Positions 1-9,400 of a stretch of 64,000 nucleotides of DNA are shown piece by piece (position 1 is the stretch's first letter; the number at the start of each line of letters is the position of its first letter). Both the position numbers and the translations under genes were made by a program. The notes under the pieces are model-generated. The model had not been told where the DNA came from and ran no database searches. It saw only the letters and a program-made list of their open reading frames with translations. Source of the stretch: CAVVIO01 sp963748095 (GTDB taxonomy: Bacteria > Bacteroidota > Bacteroidia > Bacteroidales > UBA10428); assembly GCA_963748095.1 (NCBI GenBank), contig CAVVIO010000008.1, positions 62,001-126,000 on the forward strand, read 5' to 3'.

Positions 1-517
1 CTTTTGCTACTTTACTGGCACCGCTAATCATAGCATGAACACCAATATGCACAAACTGGTGAACAACAGAATGTCCGCTTACAATTGCCCAATCATCAAC
101 AACCACTTCACCGCCCAATCCTACACTGTTGACAAGTACTACATTATTTCCCACAACACAATCGTGAGCAACGTGTACATAAGCCATAATCAAACAGTTG
201 TTGCCAACTATAGTCTGTCCTTTCGCTGCCGTACCCCGGTTTATGGTAACACATTCGCGGATAGTAGTATTGTCGCCGATAACAGCAACTGTTTTTTCAC
301 CTTTGAATTTTAAATCCTGGGGAACTGCAGAAATAACAGCTCCGGGGAAGATTTTGCAATTTTTACCTATCCTGGCTCCTTCCAAAATAGTAACATTGGG
401 ACCAATTCGGGTTCCTTCTCCAATCTCCACGTCTTTTGCTATTGTCACAAAAGGTTCTATCACCACGTTATCAGCAATTTTTGCCTCAGGGTGAACATAT
501 GATAATGGTTGATTCAT
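1..517 (-). CDS. lpxA: UDP-N-acetylglucosamine acyltransferase LpxA (N-terminal part, cut by window edge)
   Basis: First step of lipid A synthesis: transfer of a hydroxyacyl chain from acyl-ACP to the 3-OH of UDP-GlcNAc, in the cytoplasm. About 172 residues are visible, starting MNQPLSYVHPEAKI at an ATG read leftwards from 517; the gene continues past base 1. The sequence is a left-handed beta-helix of hexapeptide repeats (IADNVV, IEPFVT, IGEGTR, IGPNVT, ILEGAR, IGKNCK). The segment AYVHVAHDCVVGNN carries the His-Asp that corresponds to the catalytic His region of the family, and VVHQFVHIG follows as expected. It is the last visible gene of the lpxD-lpxC/fabZ-lpxA operon, 72 bases after lpxC/fabZ. 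The family assignment is secure; only the C-terminal end is missing. Confidence 0.95.
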   Translation of the reverse strand, partial: MNQPLSYVHPEAKIADNVVIEPFVTIAKDVEIGEGTRIGPNVTILEGARIGKNCKIFPGAVISAVPQDLKFKGEKTVAVIGDNTTIRECVTINRGTAAKGQTIVGNNCLIMAYVHVAHDCVVGNNVVLVNSVGLGGEVVVDDWAIVSGHSVVHQFVHIGVHAMISGASKVAK

Positions 518-589
518 TTTGCAATAAATTTCGTTATCTTACTTATGATAACATTTAAATTGTTGATTTGATTATATTTAAACATTTAA

Positions 590-1987
590 TTATTCTCCTT
601 TACGTGCAAGCTGGGCCATAAATTCACCTTCGATTACCATGTTCTCACCTACGAACATATGACCAACAGTATACGCAACTCCTCTTTTTACCGGTTCTTT
701 CAAGGTCATTCTTATGTTTAAGGTATCACCAGGAACCACTTTTCTTTTAAATTTGATATTCTCAACTTTCAAAAAATAAAGTACGTAATTTTCCGGATCA
801 GGAACAAAACTAAGTAATAAAATACCTCCGGTCTGTGCCATTGCTTCAATTTGTAATACCCCGGGCATAATAGGTTCAGCCGGATAGTGTCCCACAAAGA
901 ATGTTTCATTCATGGTAACATTTTTTATCCCGCAGACTGTCCATTTATCCATGTATGTAATTTTATCTACCAACAGGAAAGGTGGCCGGTGGGGTAATCT
1001 TTTTTGAATTTCAAGAATATCGTAAAGGGGAGGTTTATTAGGGTCATATTCAGGTGGTTGAGGATGCTTTTCCTTAAGTTTAATTTCTTTTCTGATAAGT
1101 TTTGCCAGCTCTGTATTTGCATAGTGTCCCGGTTTGCGCGCCACAACCTTACCTTTTATTGGCCTGCCGACCAATGCAAGGTCGCCTATAACATCCAGTA
1201 ATTTATGCCGTGCCGGTTCATTACTAAAATATAAGTCGAGGTTATTAAGAACACCCTCAGGTTTCACCTTTACTTTTGGCTTATTGAACAATTCTGCCAA
1301 CCGATCTAGTTCTTCCTGCGATACTTTCCGGTCCATAATGATAATAGCATTCTCAAGGTCTCCTCCTTTTATCAGATTGTTCTTCAATAAATATTCAAGT
1401 TCATGCAGAAAAACAAAAGTTCGGCAAGGTGCTATTTCTTTTTCAAATTCACTTATGTCCTTTATCGATGCATACTGATATCCCAAAACTTTTGAGTTAT
1501 AATCGATATGTACGTCTACACTGAATTTATCATCGGGATAAATTGAAATTTCCAGATCATTTTTTTCATCTATAAAGGTGATTTTTTTCTGAATTACCAG
1601 GTAGTTCTTTTCAGCTTCCTGTTCAACAACTCCGGCATTTGATAATGCTTCAAGAAAATATTTTGAGCTGCCATCCAATATAGGCATTTCCGGGCCGTCA
1701 ACTTCAATCAATATATTATCGATCTCTAAACCATATACAGCGGCAAGGGCATGTTCTGTCGTATAGACTTTAACCCCTTCTTCTTCAAGGGTTGTGCCTC
1801 TGTCTGTATGAACCACATGTTCCGCTAATCCGCTAATGGAAGGCTGGTTTTCCAGGTCAACCCGTTTAAAAACATAACCATGATTCTCCGGTGCAGGCTT
1901 AAAAGTTACTTTCACTTGAGCACCGCTGTGCAAACCCTTTCCTGACAAACTTACTGCTTTTTCAATAGTCCTCTGTTTCTCTGCCAT
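590..1987 (-). CDS. lpxC/fabZ: Bifunctional UDP-3-O-acyl-N-acetylglucosamine deacetylase / 3-hydroxyacyl-ACP dehydratase (LpxC-FabZ fusion)
   Basis: One protein carries two lipid enzymes. Residues 1 to about 310 are LpxC, the zinc deacetylase that commits the cell to lipid A synthesis; TTEHALAAV, RHKLLDVIGD and the GHYAN segment hold the expected zinc-ligand and catalytic His/Asp residues. Residues from about 325 to the end are FabZ, the hotdog-fold dehydratase of fatty acid synthesis, with LPHRPPFLLVD and the active-site segment GHYPAEPIMPG. This fusion is a known trait of Bacteroidota. I chose the ATG at 1987 (MAEKQRTIEKAV) because family members begin there; an ATG three codons upstream (1996) is also possible. 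It lies in the lipid A operon between lpxD and lpxA, so both acyl-chain supply and lipid A genes are expressed together. Confidence 0.96.
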   Translation of the reverse strand: MAEKQRTIEKAVSLSGKGLHSGAQVKVTFKPAPENHGYVFKRVDLENQPSISGLAEHVVHTDRGTTLEEEGVKVYTTEHALAAVYGLEIDNILIEVDGPEMPILDGSSKYFLEALSNAGVVEQEAEKNYLVIQKKITFIDEKNDLEISIYPDDKFSVDVHIDYNSKVLGYQYASIKDISEFEKEIAPCRTFVFLHELEYLLKNNLIKGGDLENAIIIMDRKVSQEELDRLAELFNKPKVKVKPEGVLNNLDLYFSNEPARHKLLDVIGDLALVGRPIKGKVVARKPGHYANTELAKLIRKEIKLKEKHPQPPEYDPNKPPLYDILEIQKRLPHRPPFLLVDKITYMDKWTVCGIKNVTMNETFFVGHYPAEPIMPGVLQIEAMAQTGGILLLSFVPDPENYVLYFLKVENIKFKRKVVPGDTLNIRMTLKEPVKRGVAYTVGHMFVGENMVIEGEFMAQLARKGE

Positions 1988-2074
1988 AAGGCACATGAAA
2001 ATTTTAGGTTATAAAAAATAATGGCGCAAGATATAAAAAAATTATGGAATCAGGTAATTACAAATTTATGATTT

Positions 2075-3112
2075 TCAACCACCTCTAAGTTTATTGAGCT
2101 GTCTTTCAAGGTCATTTATTTGTTTATAGAGTTCCGGCAATCGTTTATATAATGCAATGGAACGTCTGTTTTCCCTGATATTATATGCAGGTGATCCGAG
2201 TAAAATTTCGCCTTCTTTAGTTACATCATTGTTAACTCCGGATTGTGCTGCAATTTTTACCTTATCAGCAATTTTTATGTGTCCGACGATACCCACCTGT
2301 CCGGCAATCAGGCATTCCCTACCAATTTTTGTCGACCCTGAAATTCCTGTCTGAGCCGCTATGCCGGTATTTTCACCAATCTCTACATTGTGTGCCACCT
2401 GGATTAAATTATCCAGTTTTACACCTTTTCTTATAATAGTTGAACCTATTGTTGCACGATCAATAGACACATTTGAACCTATTTCAACATTATCTTCTAT
2501 GACTACATTCCCTATTTGCGGGACCTTTTTAAAATCATTGTTATCCTGTGTTGCAAAACCAAAACCATCGGAACCTATTACCGTACTTGCATGAATAATA
2601 CAATTTTTTCCGATTACACAGTTGTTATATACCTTCACACCCGGATAAAGGATTGAATTGTCATCTACAGAAGCATTATCACCAATATAAACCTGGGGAT
2701 AAATCTTTACATTTTCACCGATTTTAGCATTTTCTCCTATATAAGCAAATGCCCCTATATATACATGATTCCCTATTTCTGCCGTTTTATCGATAGCAAC
2801 GTTTGTATCTATCCCTTCCTTTTGGGGTAATGACTGTGAATATAACTCAAGAAGGGATGCAAATGCCTGATATGCATCATTTACACGAATAAGAGTGGAA
2901 TTAACTTTTTTCTCCAGAACAAGATCTTTATTAACCAGTACAATGGTAGCCTCAGTTGTATATATATATGGTGTATATTTTGGATTGGCCAGAAATGCCA
3001 AAGTACCAATTCTGCCTTCCTCGATCCTCGAAATATCCGATACTGTTGCGGACGGATCGCCTTCTATTTCACCCTTCAGGTAAGCTGCAATTGCTTGGGC
3101 GTTAAATTCCAT
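2075..3112 (-). CDS. lpxD: UDP-3-O-(3-hydroxyacyl)glucosamine N-acyltransferase LpxD
   Basis: Third step of lipid A synthesis: N-acylation of UDP-3-O-acyl-glucosamine from acyl-ACP. The 345 residues match the usual length. The N-terminal uridine-binding domain (MEFNAQAIAAYLKGEIEGDP and LAFLANPKYTPYI) is followed from about residue 105 by hexapeptide repeats forming the beta-helix (IDKTAEIGNHVYIGAFAYIG and onward). The stretch SDGFGFATQDNNDFKKVPQ and the HNVEIGENTGIAAQTGISG segment contain the conserved active-site His. The C-terminal helix RLPELYKQINDLERQLNKL fits the family. It sits 36 bases after the HD-domain gene and 87 bases before lpxC/fabZ on the same strand, which points to one operon. 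Confidence 0.95.
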   Translation of the reverse strand: MEFNAQAIAAYLKGEIEGDPSATVSDISRIEEGRIGTLAFLANPKYTPYIYTTEATIVLVNKDLVLEKKVNSTLIRVNDAYQAFASLLELYSQSLPQKEGIDTNVAIDKTAEIGNHVYIGAFAYIGENAKIGENVKIYPQVYIGDNASVDDNSILYPGVKVYNNCVIGKNCIIHASTVIGSDGFGFATQDNNDFKKVPQIGNVVIEDNVEIGSNVSIDRATIGSTIIRKGVKLDNLIQVAHNVEIGENTGIAAQTGISGSTKIGRECLIAGQVGIVGHIKIADKVKIAAQSGVNNDVTKEGEILLGSPAYNIRENRRSIALYKRLPELYKQINDLERQLNKLRGG

Positions 3113-3148
3113 ATTCGTTTAATTTGGGCACAAAACTAATTAATATAA

Positions 3149-4402
3149 TTATATACCGCAATCTTTCGGATAACATAAAAAGTATTTTTTCACTATTTTG
3201 TACAAAACAGATACGTTTAACATATCCGATGCCTGGACTATATCAATTAATTCGCCAGTATTATATAATATTTGAATTTTTTCGTCGAACTGGCTGTAGG
3301 CATTATTGGTAATTGACTTACTAAATACCAGGTATTCCACCTCATCTGTTTTCCATTTATGTAACTGCATGGCGCGTTCTTTAATATTCACCAGCATTTC
3401 TTTAGGAAAAGGTTTTTTCTGAAGTTTTATTCTTGGTAATGATCTATTTATCAGGCTTTTCGAAAGATAAGCCAATACCCTGTCGGGATGACTTTCCCAT
3501 GCCTTTGCCGCAATGAATATATCGTTATCATCCAGCATGATAAAATTGCTGAGTATTTCATCTTTGTTATCATTCAGAAACTTATCCGAGATTTTATGGT
3601 ACAGAAAATAACGTAAAGGCTCCGTGGCAAAAAGTTCCTGACCGTTGTTTGCCAGGTATTTTGCCCGTTGTAATAATTTTACCATTATATTTTCGGCAGC
3701 AATTACGGTTTTATGCAGGTAAACCTGCCAATACATCAATCGCCTGGCAATGAGAAATTTTTCGATGGAATATATTCCTTTTGCCTCCACTACCAGGTTA
3801 TCGTTTACCACATTCAGCATTTTTATAATTCTGTCAGAACCTATTACTCCTTCGGTAACACCCGTAAAAAAACTGTCACGTTTGAGATAATCCAGTCGGT
3901 CCATATCCAGTTGGCTCGAAACTAACTGATGTAAGAATTTTTTGAAATATTTATTTTGAAAAATCTGAATTGCCAGGTCCAGTTTCCCTTTAAATTCAAG
4001 GTTAAGTCGCTCCATCAGGAGTTCTGAAATCTGTTCATGCGCAATATTTTCTATAATGCCCGATTCGAGCGCATGAGAAAACGGACCGTGACCAATGTCA
4101 TGAAGCAAAATAGCTGCCATTGCAGCATCAGCTTCATCGTTGGTAATTTCTAAATTTTTCTGTCTGATTACCTGAATTGCCTGATCCATAAGGTAAGTTG
4201 CCCCAACAGCATGTTGAAATCTGCTATGATTAGCTCCGGGATAAACATAATTGGTCAGTCCGAGTTGTTTGATCCGGCGCAACCGTTGTATGACCGGATG
4301 CTCAATAAGATCGAATATCAGCGGTGAAGGAACAGAAATAAATCCGTAAACAGGATCATTAATGATTTTTTTCTTATTGACAGTGGAAAATTTTATCATC
4401 AT
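3149..4402 (-). CDS. HD-domain phosphohydrolase (dNTPase-like)
   Basis: A 417-residue HD-superfamily metal-dependent hydrolase, probably acting on (deoxy)nucleotides; the substrate is not shown by the sequence. The metal-binding His pair is in NHSRFQHAVGATYLM (His59 and His64), the HD motif in LLHDIGHGPFSHALE (His101-Asp102), and DMDRLDYLKRDSFFTG provides the later Asp residues, in the order seen in SAMHD1/Dgt-like proteins. It starts DPVYGFISVPSPLIFDLIEH, characteristic of the group widespread in bacteria. A second ATG one codon later (4399) would be equally acceptable. It is the first gene of the lipid A operon and is divergent from rimP. Why an HD hydrolase heads lpx genes is unknown, though the arrangement is common in Bacteroidota as far as I recall. 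Confidence 0.88.
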   Translation of the reverse strand: MMIKFSTVNKKKIINDPVYGFISVPSPLIFDLIEHPVIQRLRRIKQLGLTNYVYPGANHSRFQHAVGATYLMDQAIQVIRQKNLEITNDEADAAMAAILLHDIGHGPFSHALESGIIENIAHEQISELLMERLNLEFKGKLDLAIQIFQNKYFKKFLHQLVSSQLDMDRLDYLKRDSFFTGVTEGVIGSDRIIKMLNVVNDNLVVEAKGIYSIEKFLIARRLMYWQVYLHKTVIAAENIMVKLLQRAKYLANNGQELFATEPLRYFLYHKISDKFLNDNKDEILSNFIMLDDNDIFIAAKAWESHPDRVLAYLSKSLINRSLPRIKLQKKPFPKEMLVNIKERAMQLHKWKTDEVEYLVFSKSITNNAYSQFDEKIQILYNTGELIDIVQASDMLNVSVLYKIVKKYFLCYPKDCGI

Positions 4403-4442
4403 ATACTTTTAAAATGAATTTCACGCATTCTGTGCTGACTAA

Positions 4443-4450
4443 CAAATCTA
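4443..4450 (-). promoter_or_regulatory. Possible -7 box for the HD/lpx operon
   Basis: Read on the minus strand this is TAGATTTG, a full match to the Bacteroidota -7 consensus TAnnTTTG. It would start transcription about 35 bases before the HD-gene ATG. I see no good TTTG at the -33 position, so the call is tentative. Confidence 0.35.
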
Positions 4451-4510
4451 ATGACAAATTTTTATTCTTTAAGTTGTTTTATATAAGAACATAAATAATA
4501 ATCAGGATGT

Positions 4511-4541
4511 TTTGTGTTTTAAACTATTATTCTTATTTTTG
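4511..4541 (+). promoter_or_regulatory. Bacteroidota-type promoter for rimP-nusA-infB
   Basis: TTTG at 4511-4514 and TATTTTTG at 4534-4541 are separated by 19 bases and match the Bacteroidota sigma consensus (TTTG, N19-21, TAnnTTTG) exactly. Transcription would begin near 4548, giving a leader of about 60 bases that contains the hairpin at 4567-4592. Confidence 0.7.
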
Positions 4542-4566
4542 CATCATTAAGTGTGGATTTTGCATT

Positions 4567-4592
4567 AAATAGGGGACAGCAGTCCCCTATTT
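4567..4592 (+). promoter_or_regulatory. Perfect 11-bp hairpin in the rimP leader
   Basis: AAATAGGGGAC (4567-4577) pairs without mismatch with GTCCCCTATTT (4582-4592) around the loop AGCA. It ends 17 bases before the rimP ATG, inside the predicted transcript. An attenuator, a translational control element or a protein-binding site are all possible; no long U-run follows, so a plain terminator is less likely. Confidence 0.6.
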
Positions 4593-4609
4593 TATTGTAC
4601 AAAAATCAA

Positions 4610-5077
4610 ATGATAACACAGGAAGTATTAAAAAATATTATTGAAGAAGAGCTGGATAACAGTTCTGTTTACCTGGTTGATCTGAATATAAGCGGATCTA
4701 ACAGGCTATCTGTTTATATAGACAGTGACCAGGGAATAACAATTGATGAATGTGTAGCTCTGAGTCGCAGCATAGAAAAAAAACTCAATCGCGACGAAGA
4801 AGATTTTGAACTGGAAGTATCTTCCCCGGGATTGGATATGCCCCTGAAAATTCTAGCTCAATATAAAAAAAATATAGGTCACGAATTAGAGGTAATATTT
4901 AAAGATGGCCAAAAAATCAGGGGAAAATTAATCGCGGCAACTGATAATAACTTTGAATTGGAAGAACAGAAAAAAATCAAAGAAAAAGGATCAAAGAAAA
5001 AAAAACTTATTATACTGAAACATAATATTGAATTGAATGCTGTTAAAACAGCCAGGGTTGTAATATCATTTAAGTAA
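4610..5077 (+). CDS. rimP: Ribosome maturation factor RimP
   Basis: RimP assists late assembly of the 30S ribosomal subunit in the cytoplasm. From the ATG at 4610 (MITQEVLKNIIEEELDN) the protein has 155 residues, the normal length. An in-frame codon at 4553 would add 19 residues translated from the leader hairpin, so I reject that start. Family marks are VYLVDLNISGSNRLSVYIDSDQGITIDEC, the ALSRSIEKKL helix and the segment FELEVSSPGLDMPLK. The C-terminal Sm-like domain is lysine-rich (KKIKEKGSKKKKLI). It is followed by nusA after 28 bases, the classical rimP-nusA-infB order. Confidence 0.95.
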   Translation: MITQEVLKNIIEEELDNSSVYLVDLNISGSNRLSVYIDSDQGITIDECVALSRSIEKKLNRDEEDFELEVSSPGLDMPLKILAQYKKNIGHELEVIFKDGQKIRGKLIAATDNNFELEEQKKIKEKGSKKKKLIILKHNIELNAVKTARVVISFK

Positions 5078-5105
5078 AATGTATTAACAGAAAAGATTTT
5101 TAAGA

Positions 5106-6344
5106 ATGGAAAATTTAAATTTAATCGATACCTTTTCGGAATTCAAGGAATTGAAAAGTATCGACAGAGCCACAATGATGAGTGTTTTAGAAGATGTTTT
5201 CAGAGGCATGCTCATTAAGCTGTATGGTACCGATGAAAATTTCGATGTGATTATAAATATCGATAAGGGTGACTTTGAAATTTGGAGAAATCGAGAAGTT
5301 GTTGATGACGGACTTCTGGAAGATCCCAACTTACAAATACCCCTTTCAGAAGCAAAAAAAATAGACGCGGATTATGAAGTAGGAGAAGATGTAACTGATG
5401 AGGTGAAACTCGCAGATTTCGGACGACGCGCCATATTGGCGCTGCGACAGAATCTAACCTCACGGATTATGGATCTGGAGAAAAACAATATATACGAAAA
5501 ATATCGTGACCGCATCGGGGAAATTGTGACCGGCGAAATATACCAGGTTTGGAAACGCGAAATACTTGTTCTTGATGAAGAAGGGAATGAACTTATACTT
5601 CCTAAATCAGAACAGATACCTTCCGATTATTTCAGAAAAGGGGATACAATACGTGCTGTCGTTATAAAAGTTGAGATGAAAAATAACAATCCGCTGATTG
5701 TACTTTCCCGTACATCTCCGGTTTTTCTTGAGCGATTATTTGAACTGGAAGTTCCTGAAATTTTCGATGGCCTTATAACAATTAAAAAAATTGTAAGAGT
5801 TCCCGGAGAACGTGCTAAAGTAGCCGTGGAATCGTACGATGAACGTATCGATCCGGTGGGTGCCTGTGTAGGAATGAAAGGATCCAGAATTCACGGTATT
5901 GTTCGTGAATTAAAAAATGAAAATATTGATGTTATTAACTATACTACTAATATTCAGTTATATATCACCAGGGCTTTGAGTCCTGCAAAGATTTCATCTA
6001 TAAAGATCAATACTGAAATAAGCAGGGCTGATGTATACCTTAAACCAAATGAAGTTTCGCTTGCAATTGGTAAAGGGGGTTTAAATATTAAGTTAGCCGG
6101 TCAGTTAACTGGTTATGAAATAGACGTATATCGCGAAACTGACCTGGAAGATGACGAAGATGTCAGCCTCGATGAATTTGCAGATGAAATAGAAGGATGG
6201 ATACTTGATGAGCTGAAAGCTGTAGGTTGTGATACAGCCAAAAGTGTTCTCGATCTTACTATTGAGGACCTTGTAAAAAGAACCGATCTGGAAGAGGAAA
6301 CCATAAAAGAAGTCATCAAAATATTAAGGGCAGAATTTGATTAA
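5106..6344 (+). CDS. nusA: Transcription termination/antitermination protein NusA
   Basis: NusA binds RNA polymerase and RNA and modulates pausing, termination and antitermination. The 412 residues contain the N-terminal polymerase-binding domain (about 1-125), an S1 domain (EIVTGEIYQVWKREILVLDE onward), and two KH domains (VGACVGMKGSRIHGIVREL and EVSLAIGKGGLNIKLAGQLTG). A short acidic, helix-hairpin-helix-like tail (WILDELKAVGCDTAKSVLDL) ends the protein; the duplicated acidic repeats of the E. coli protein are absent. It lies between rimP and infB in the conserved translation/transcription operon. The start ATG at 5106 is the only sensible one. Confidence 0.96.
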   Translation: MENLNLIDTFSEFKELKSIDRATMMSVLEDVFRGMLIKLYGTDENFDVIINIDKGDFEIWRNREVVDDGLLEDPNLQIPLSEAKKIDADYEVGEDVTDEVKLADFGRRAILALRQNLTSRIMDLEKNNIYEKYRDRIGEIVTGEIYQVWKREILVLDEEGNELILPKSEQIPSDYFRKGDTIRAVVIKVEMKNNNPLIVLSRTSPVFLERLFELEVPEIFDGLITIKKIVRVPGERAKVAVESYDERIDPVGACVGMKGSRIHGIVRELKNENIDVINYTTNIQLYITRALSPAKISSIKINTEISRADVYLKPNEVSLAIGKGGLNIKLAGQLTGYEIDVYRETDLEDDEDVSLDEFADEIEGWILDELKAVGCDTAKSVLDLTIEDLVKRTDLEEETIKEVIKILRAEFD

Positions 6345-6380
6345 TTAATCTTATTAAATATATTAGCGGAATTTTATAGA

Positions 6381-6388
6381 TAACTTTG
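6381..6388 (+). promoter_or_regulatory. Possible internal -7 box before infB
   Basis: TAACTTTG matches TAnnTTTG and lies 32 bases before the infB ATG. No clear -33 partner is visible, so an internal promoter for infB is only a possibility. Confidence 0.25.
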
Positions 6389-6420
6389 AGGGTTCGATCT
6401 AAATTGACAGGTATTTAAAT

Positions 6421-9400
6421 ATGACAGATATTAAAACAACAAGACTTAGTAAAATTGCAAGAGAGCTGAATGTGGGAATTGCGACAATTGTTGATTTCCT
6501 CAACCGGAAGGGTATGAAGATCGATTCTAATCCTAATACTAAAGTTACGCCCGATCAATACAACTTATTAATTAATGAATTCAGTTCGGATCTGTCAGTG
6601 AAAAAAGAGTCAGAGAGACTTAACCTGAAACATCTGAGGGAAAAACACGAGACTATTTCAATAAACGATATCATTCAAGAAGGTGAAGAGGATGAAGAAG
6701 AGGAACCGGAAGAAGAACTGATTGTTAAAGATAAAGCTTCCTCTCCTCCTATATTTGAAACGGAAACAGAAAAAAAGCTTGAAAAAGAAAAAGATATCAA
6801 ATTGAATATTCTTGGTAAGATTGATATTAGTACCATAGAAAAACCGAATAAAACAGACAAAAAAGATAAACCGGAAGAAGAGGAAATAAAAGAAAAACCA
6901 GTAACTGAAAAACCGTCAGTTGAAAAACCGGATGAAAAGCCCCAACCGGTTCCTGAAATAAAAGAAGAGATAGAAGAGGAGATAGCTGAAGAAAAACCTG
7001 TAAAAAAAGAAGAAAAAATTCCTTCTCCCGAAATAACGACTGATGCAGAAGAAGAGGTAACTATCGTAGAAGAACAACCTGAAGTTATAACACATGTTGA
7101 TAAAAAAGATGTGGATGTAAAAGTGGTAGGTAAGATTGATCTTGAATCAATGAATCAGCGAACAAGACCACTCCGGAAAACAAAAGAACAAAAAGACGAA
7201 GAAAGAAAAGCAAGGGTACTTGCCCGCCAGAAAGAAAGCGGTGAAGGTCAGAAATCGGATAAACCATCAAATAAAGAAAAACCTAAAGAAGAAAAAATCA
7301 TTCGTGCCGAATCCAGTAAACTTTCAGGACCCACTGTAGTAGGCAAAATGGATCTTCCAAAAAAAGAAGAACATGGCCCGGGCGATCGTGCCGATGCCGA
7401 TAAAAAGAAAAAACGTAAAAGAATCCGTAAAGAAAGAGAAAGAGTTAGTGTAGATCAGAATAAAAATCAACGGGCTCCAGTAACAGGACGCGAAAAAGAT
7501 ACAAAAGGGAAACCCCATAAAAGACCTTACAAACAGGAGGTTAGTGAGGAAGATGTACAACGACAGATAAAAGACACCCTTGCAAGGCTTACAGCCAAAG
7601 GAAAATCAAAAGGTTCAAAACATCGCAGGGATAAACGCGAAATCGTTAGCCAGCGGATGCAGGAACAAACAAGAATTCAGGAAGAACAGAAGAACATCGT
7701 GAAGGTAAGTGAATTTGTTTCTGTAAACGAATTGGCCAATATGATGGATGTGCCTGTTAATGAAATTATTGCAACCTGTATGAACCTTGGGTTATTTGTT
7801 TCCATCAACCAACGACTCGATGCCGAAACCATGGCTCTCGTTGCCGATGAATTCAATTATAAAGTAGAATTTGTTAGTGCTGATCTTCAGGATGCCATTA
7901 ACGAAGAGGAAGATGAGGAAGGGGATCTGCAGCCACGTCCGCCCATAGTTACAGTAATGGGGCATGTTGATCATGGTAAAACCAAACTGCTCGATTACAT
8001 CAGGAATGCAAATGTTATAGGTGGTGAAGCAGGTGGTATTACCCAGCATATCGGTGCCTACGGCGTGCAACTTGAGGATGGCAGACAAATAACATTTCTG
8101 GATACACCAGGACACGAAGCCTTTACTGCCATGAGGGCAAGAGGTGCGCAAATCACCGATGTAGCTATTATTGTTGTCGCTGCTGATGACGGGGTAATGC
8201 CGCAAACAGTTGAAGCAATCAACCATGCACAGGCTGCCGGGGTACCTATGGTCTTTGCTATAAATAAAATCGATAAGCCCACTTCCAATCCTGAAAAGAT
8301 AAAAGAAGAACTGGCAAATATGAATATTCTGGTCGAAGATTGGGGAGGTAAATACCAGTCACAGGAAATTTCAGCAAAAAACGGACTACATATTGAAGAT
8401 TTACTCGAAAAGGTACTGCTGGAGGCCGAAATGCTTGATCTTAAGGCTAATCCTGCAAAAAGAGCTCTGGGTACCGTAATTGAATCGACCCTCGACAAAG
8501 GTAGGGGATATGTAGCTACTATACTTGTTGAAGCAGGAACTCTCCGGGTAGGTGATGTCATTCTTGCCGGTTTCCATACGGGACATGTTAAAGCCATGTA
8601 CAATGAAAGAGGAAAAAAGATAGAAGAAGCCGGACCCGCCACTCCCATACTGATCCTTGGATTAAACGGAGCGCCACAAGCCGGTGACAAATTCAATGTA
8701 ATGGAAAGTGACCGGGAAGCCAAGGAAATTGCAAACAAACGGGAACAACTGCAACGCGAACAGGGCTTACGTACACAGAAACATATTACACTTGATGAGA
8801 TCGGCCGTAGAATTGCCATAGGCAACTTCCAGGAGTTGAATGTTATTGTGAAAGGTGATGTGGACGGATCGGTTGAAGCATTGTCTGATTCGTTGATAAA
8901 ACTTTCAAATGAAGAAATTCAGGTGAATATCATTCATAAAGCTGTTGGACAAATTTCTGAAGGAGATATACTTTTAGCTGCGGCATCCAATGCAATTGTG
9001 ATCGGATTTCAGGTCAGACCATCTATGCAGGCCCGTAAACTGGCTGAAAAAGAAGAAATCGATATTCGCATCTATTCTATTATTTACGATGCTATCAATG
9101 AATTAAAAGCAGCTATGGAAGGAATGCTTTCGCCTGAGATAAAAGAGGAAATTGTTGCTACGCTTGAGATAAAAGAGGTGTTTAAAATTACAAAAGTGGG
9201 AACTATTGCAGGATGTATTGTAAAAGAAGGTAAAATTAAACGCAACACCAAAGTCCGGGTCATCCGGGAAGGTATTGTGGTTTATACTGGTCTTCTCGGA
9301 TCACTGAAAAGGTTTAAAGATGACGTGAAAGAAGCGGTAAGTGGTCAGGAATGCGGACTGGATATAGAAAATTATAACGATATTAAAGTAGGTGATATCG

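Noticed and set aside
8058..8825. Long minus-strand frame (255 codons) opposite infB
   Set aside because: It mirrors the highly conserved G-domain coding region of infB and shows Ser/Ala-rich low-complexity translation without family features, typical of an antisense shadow.
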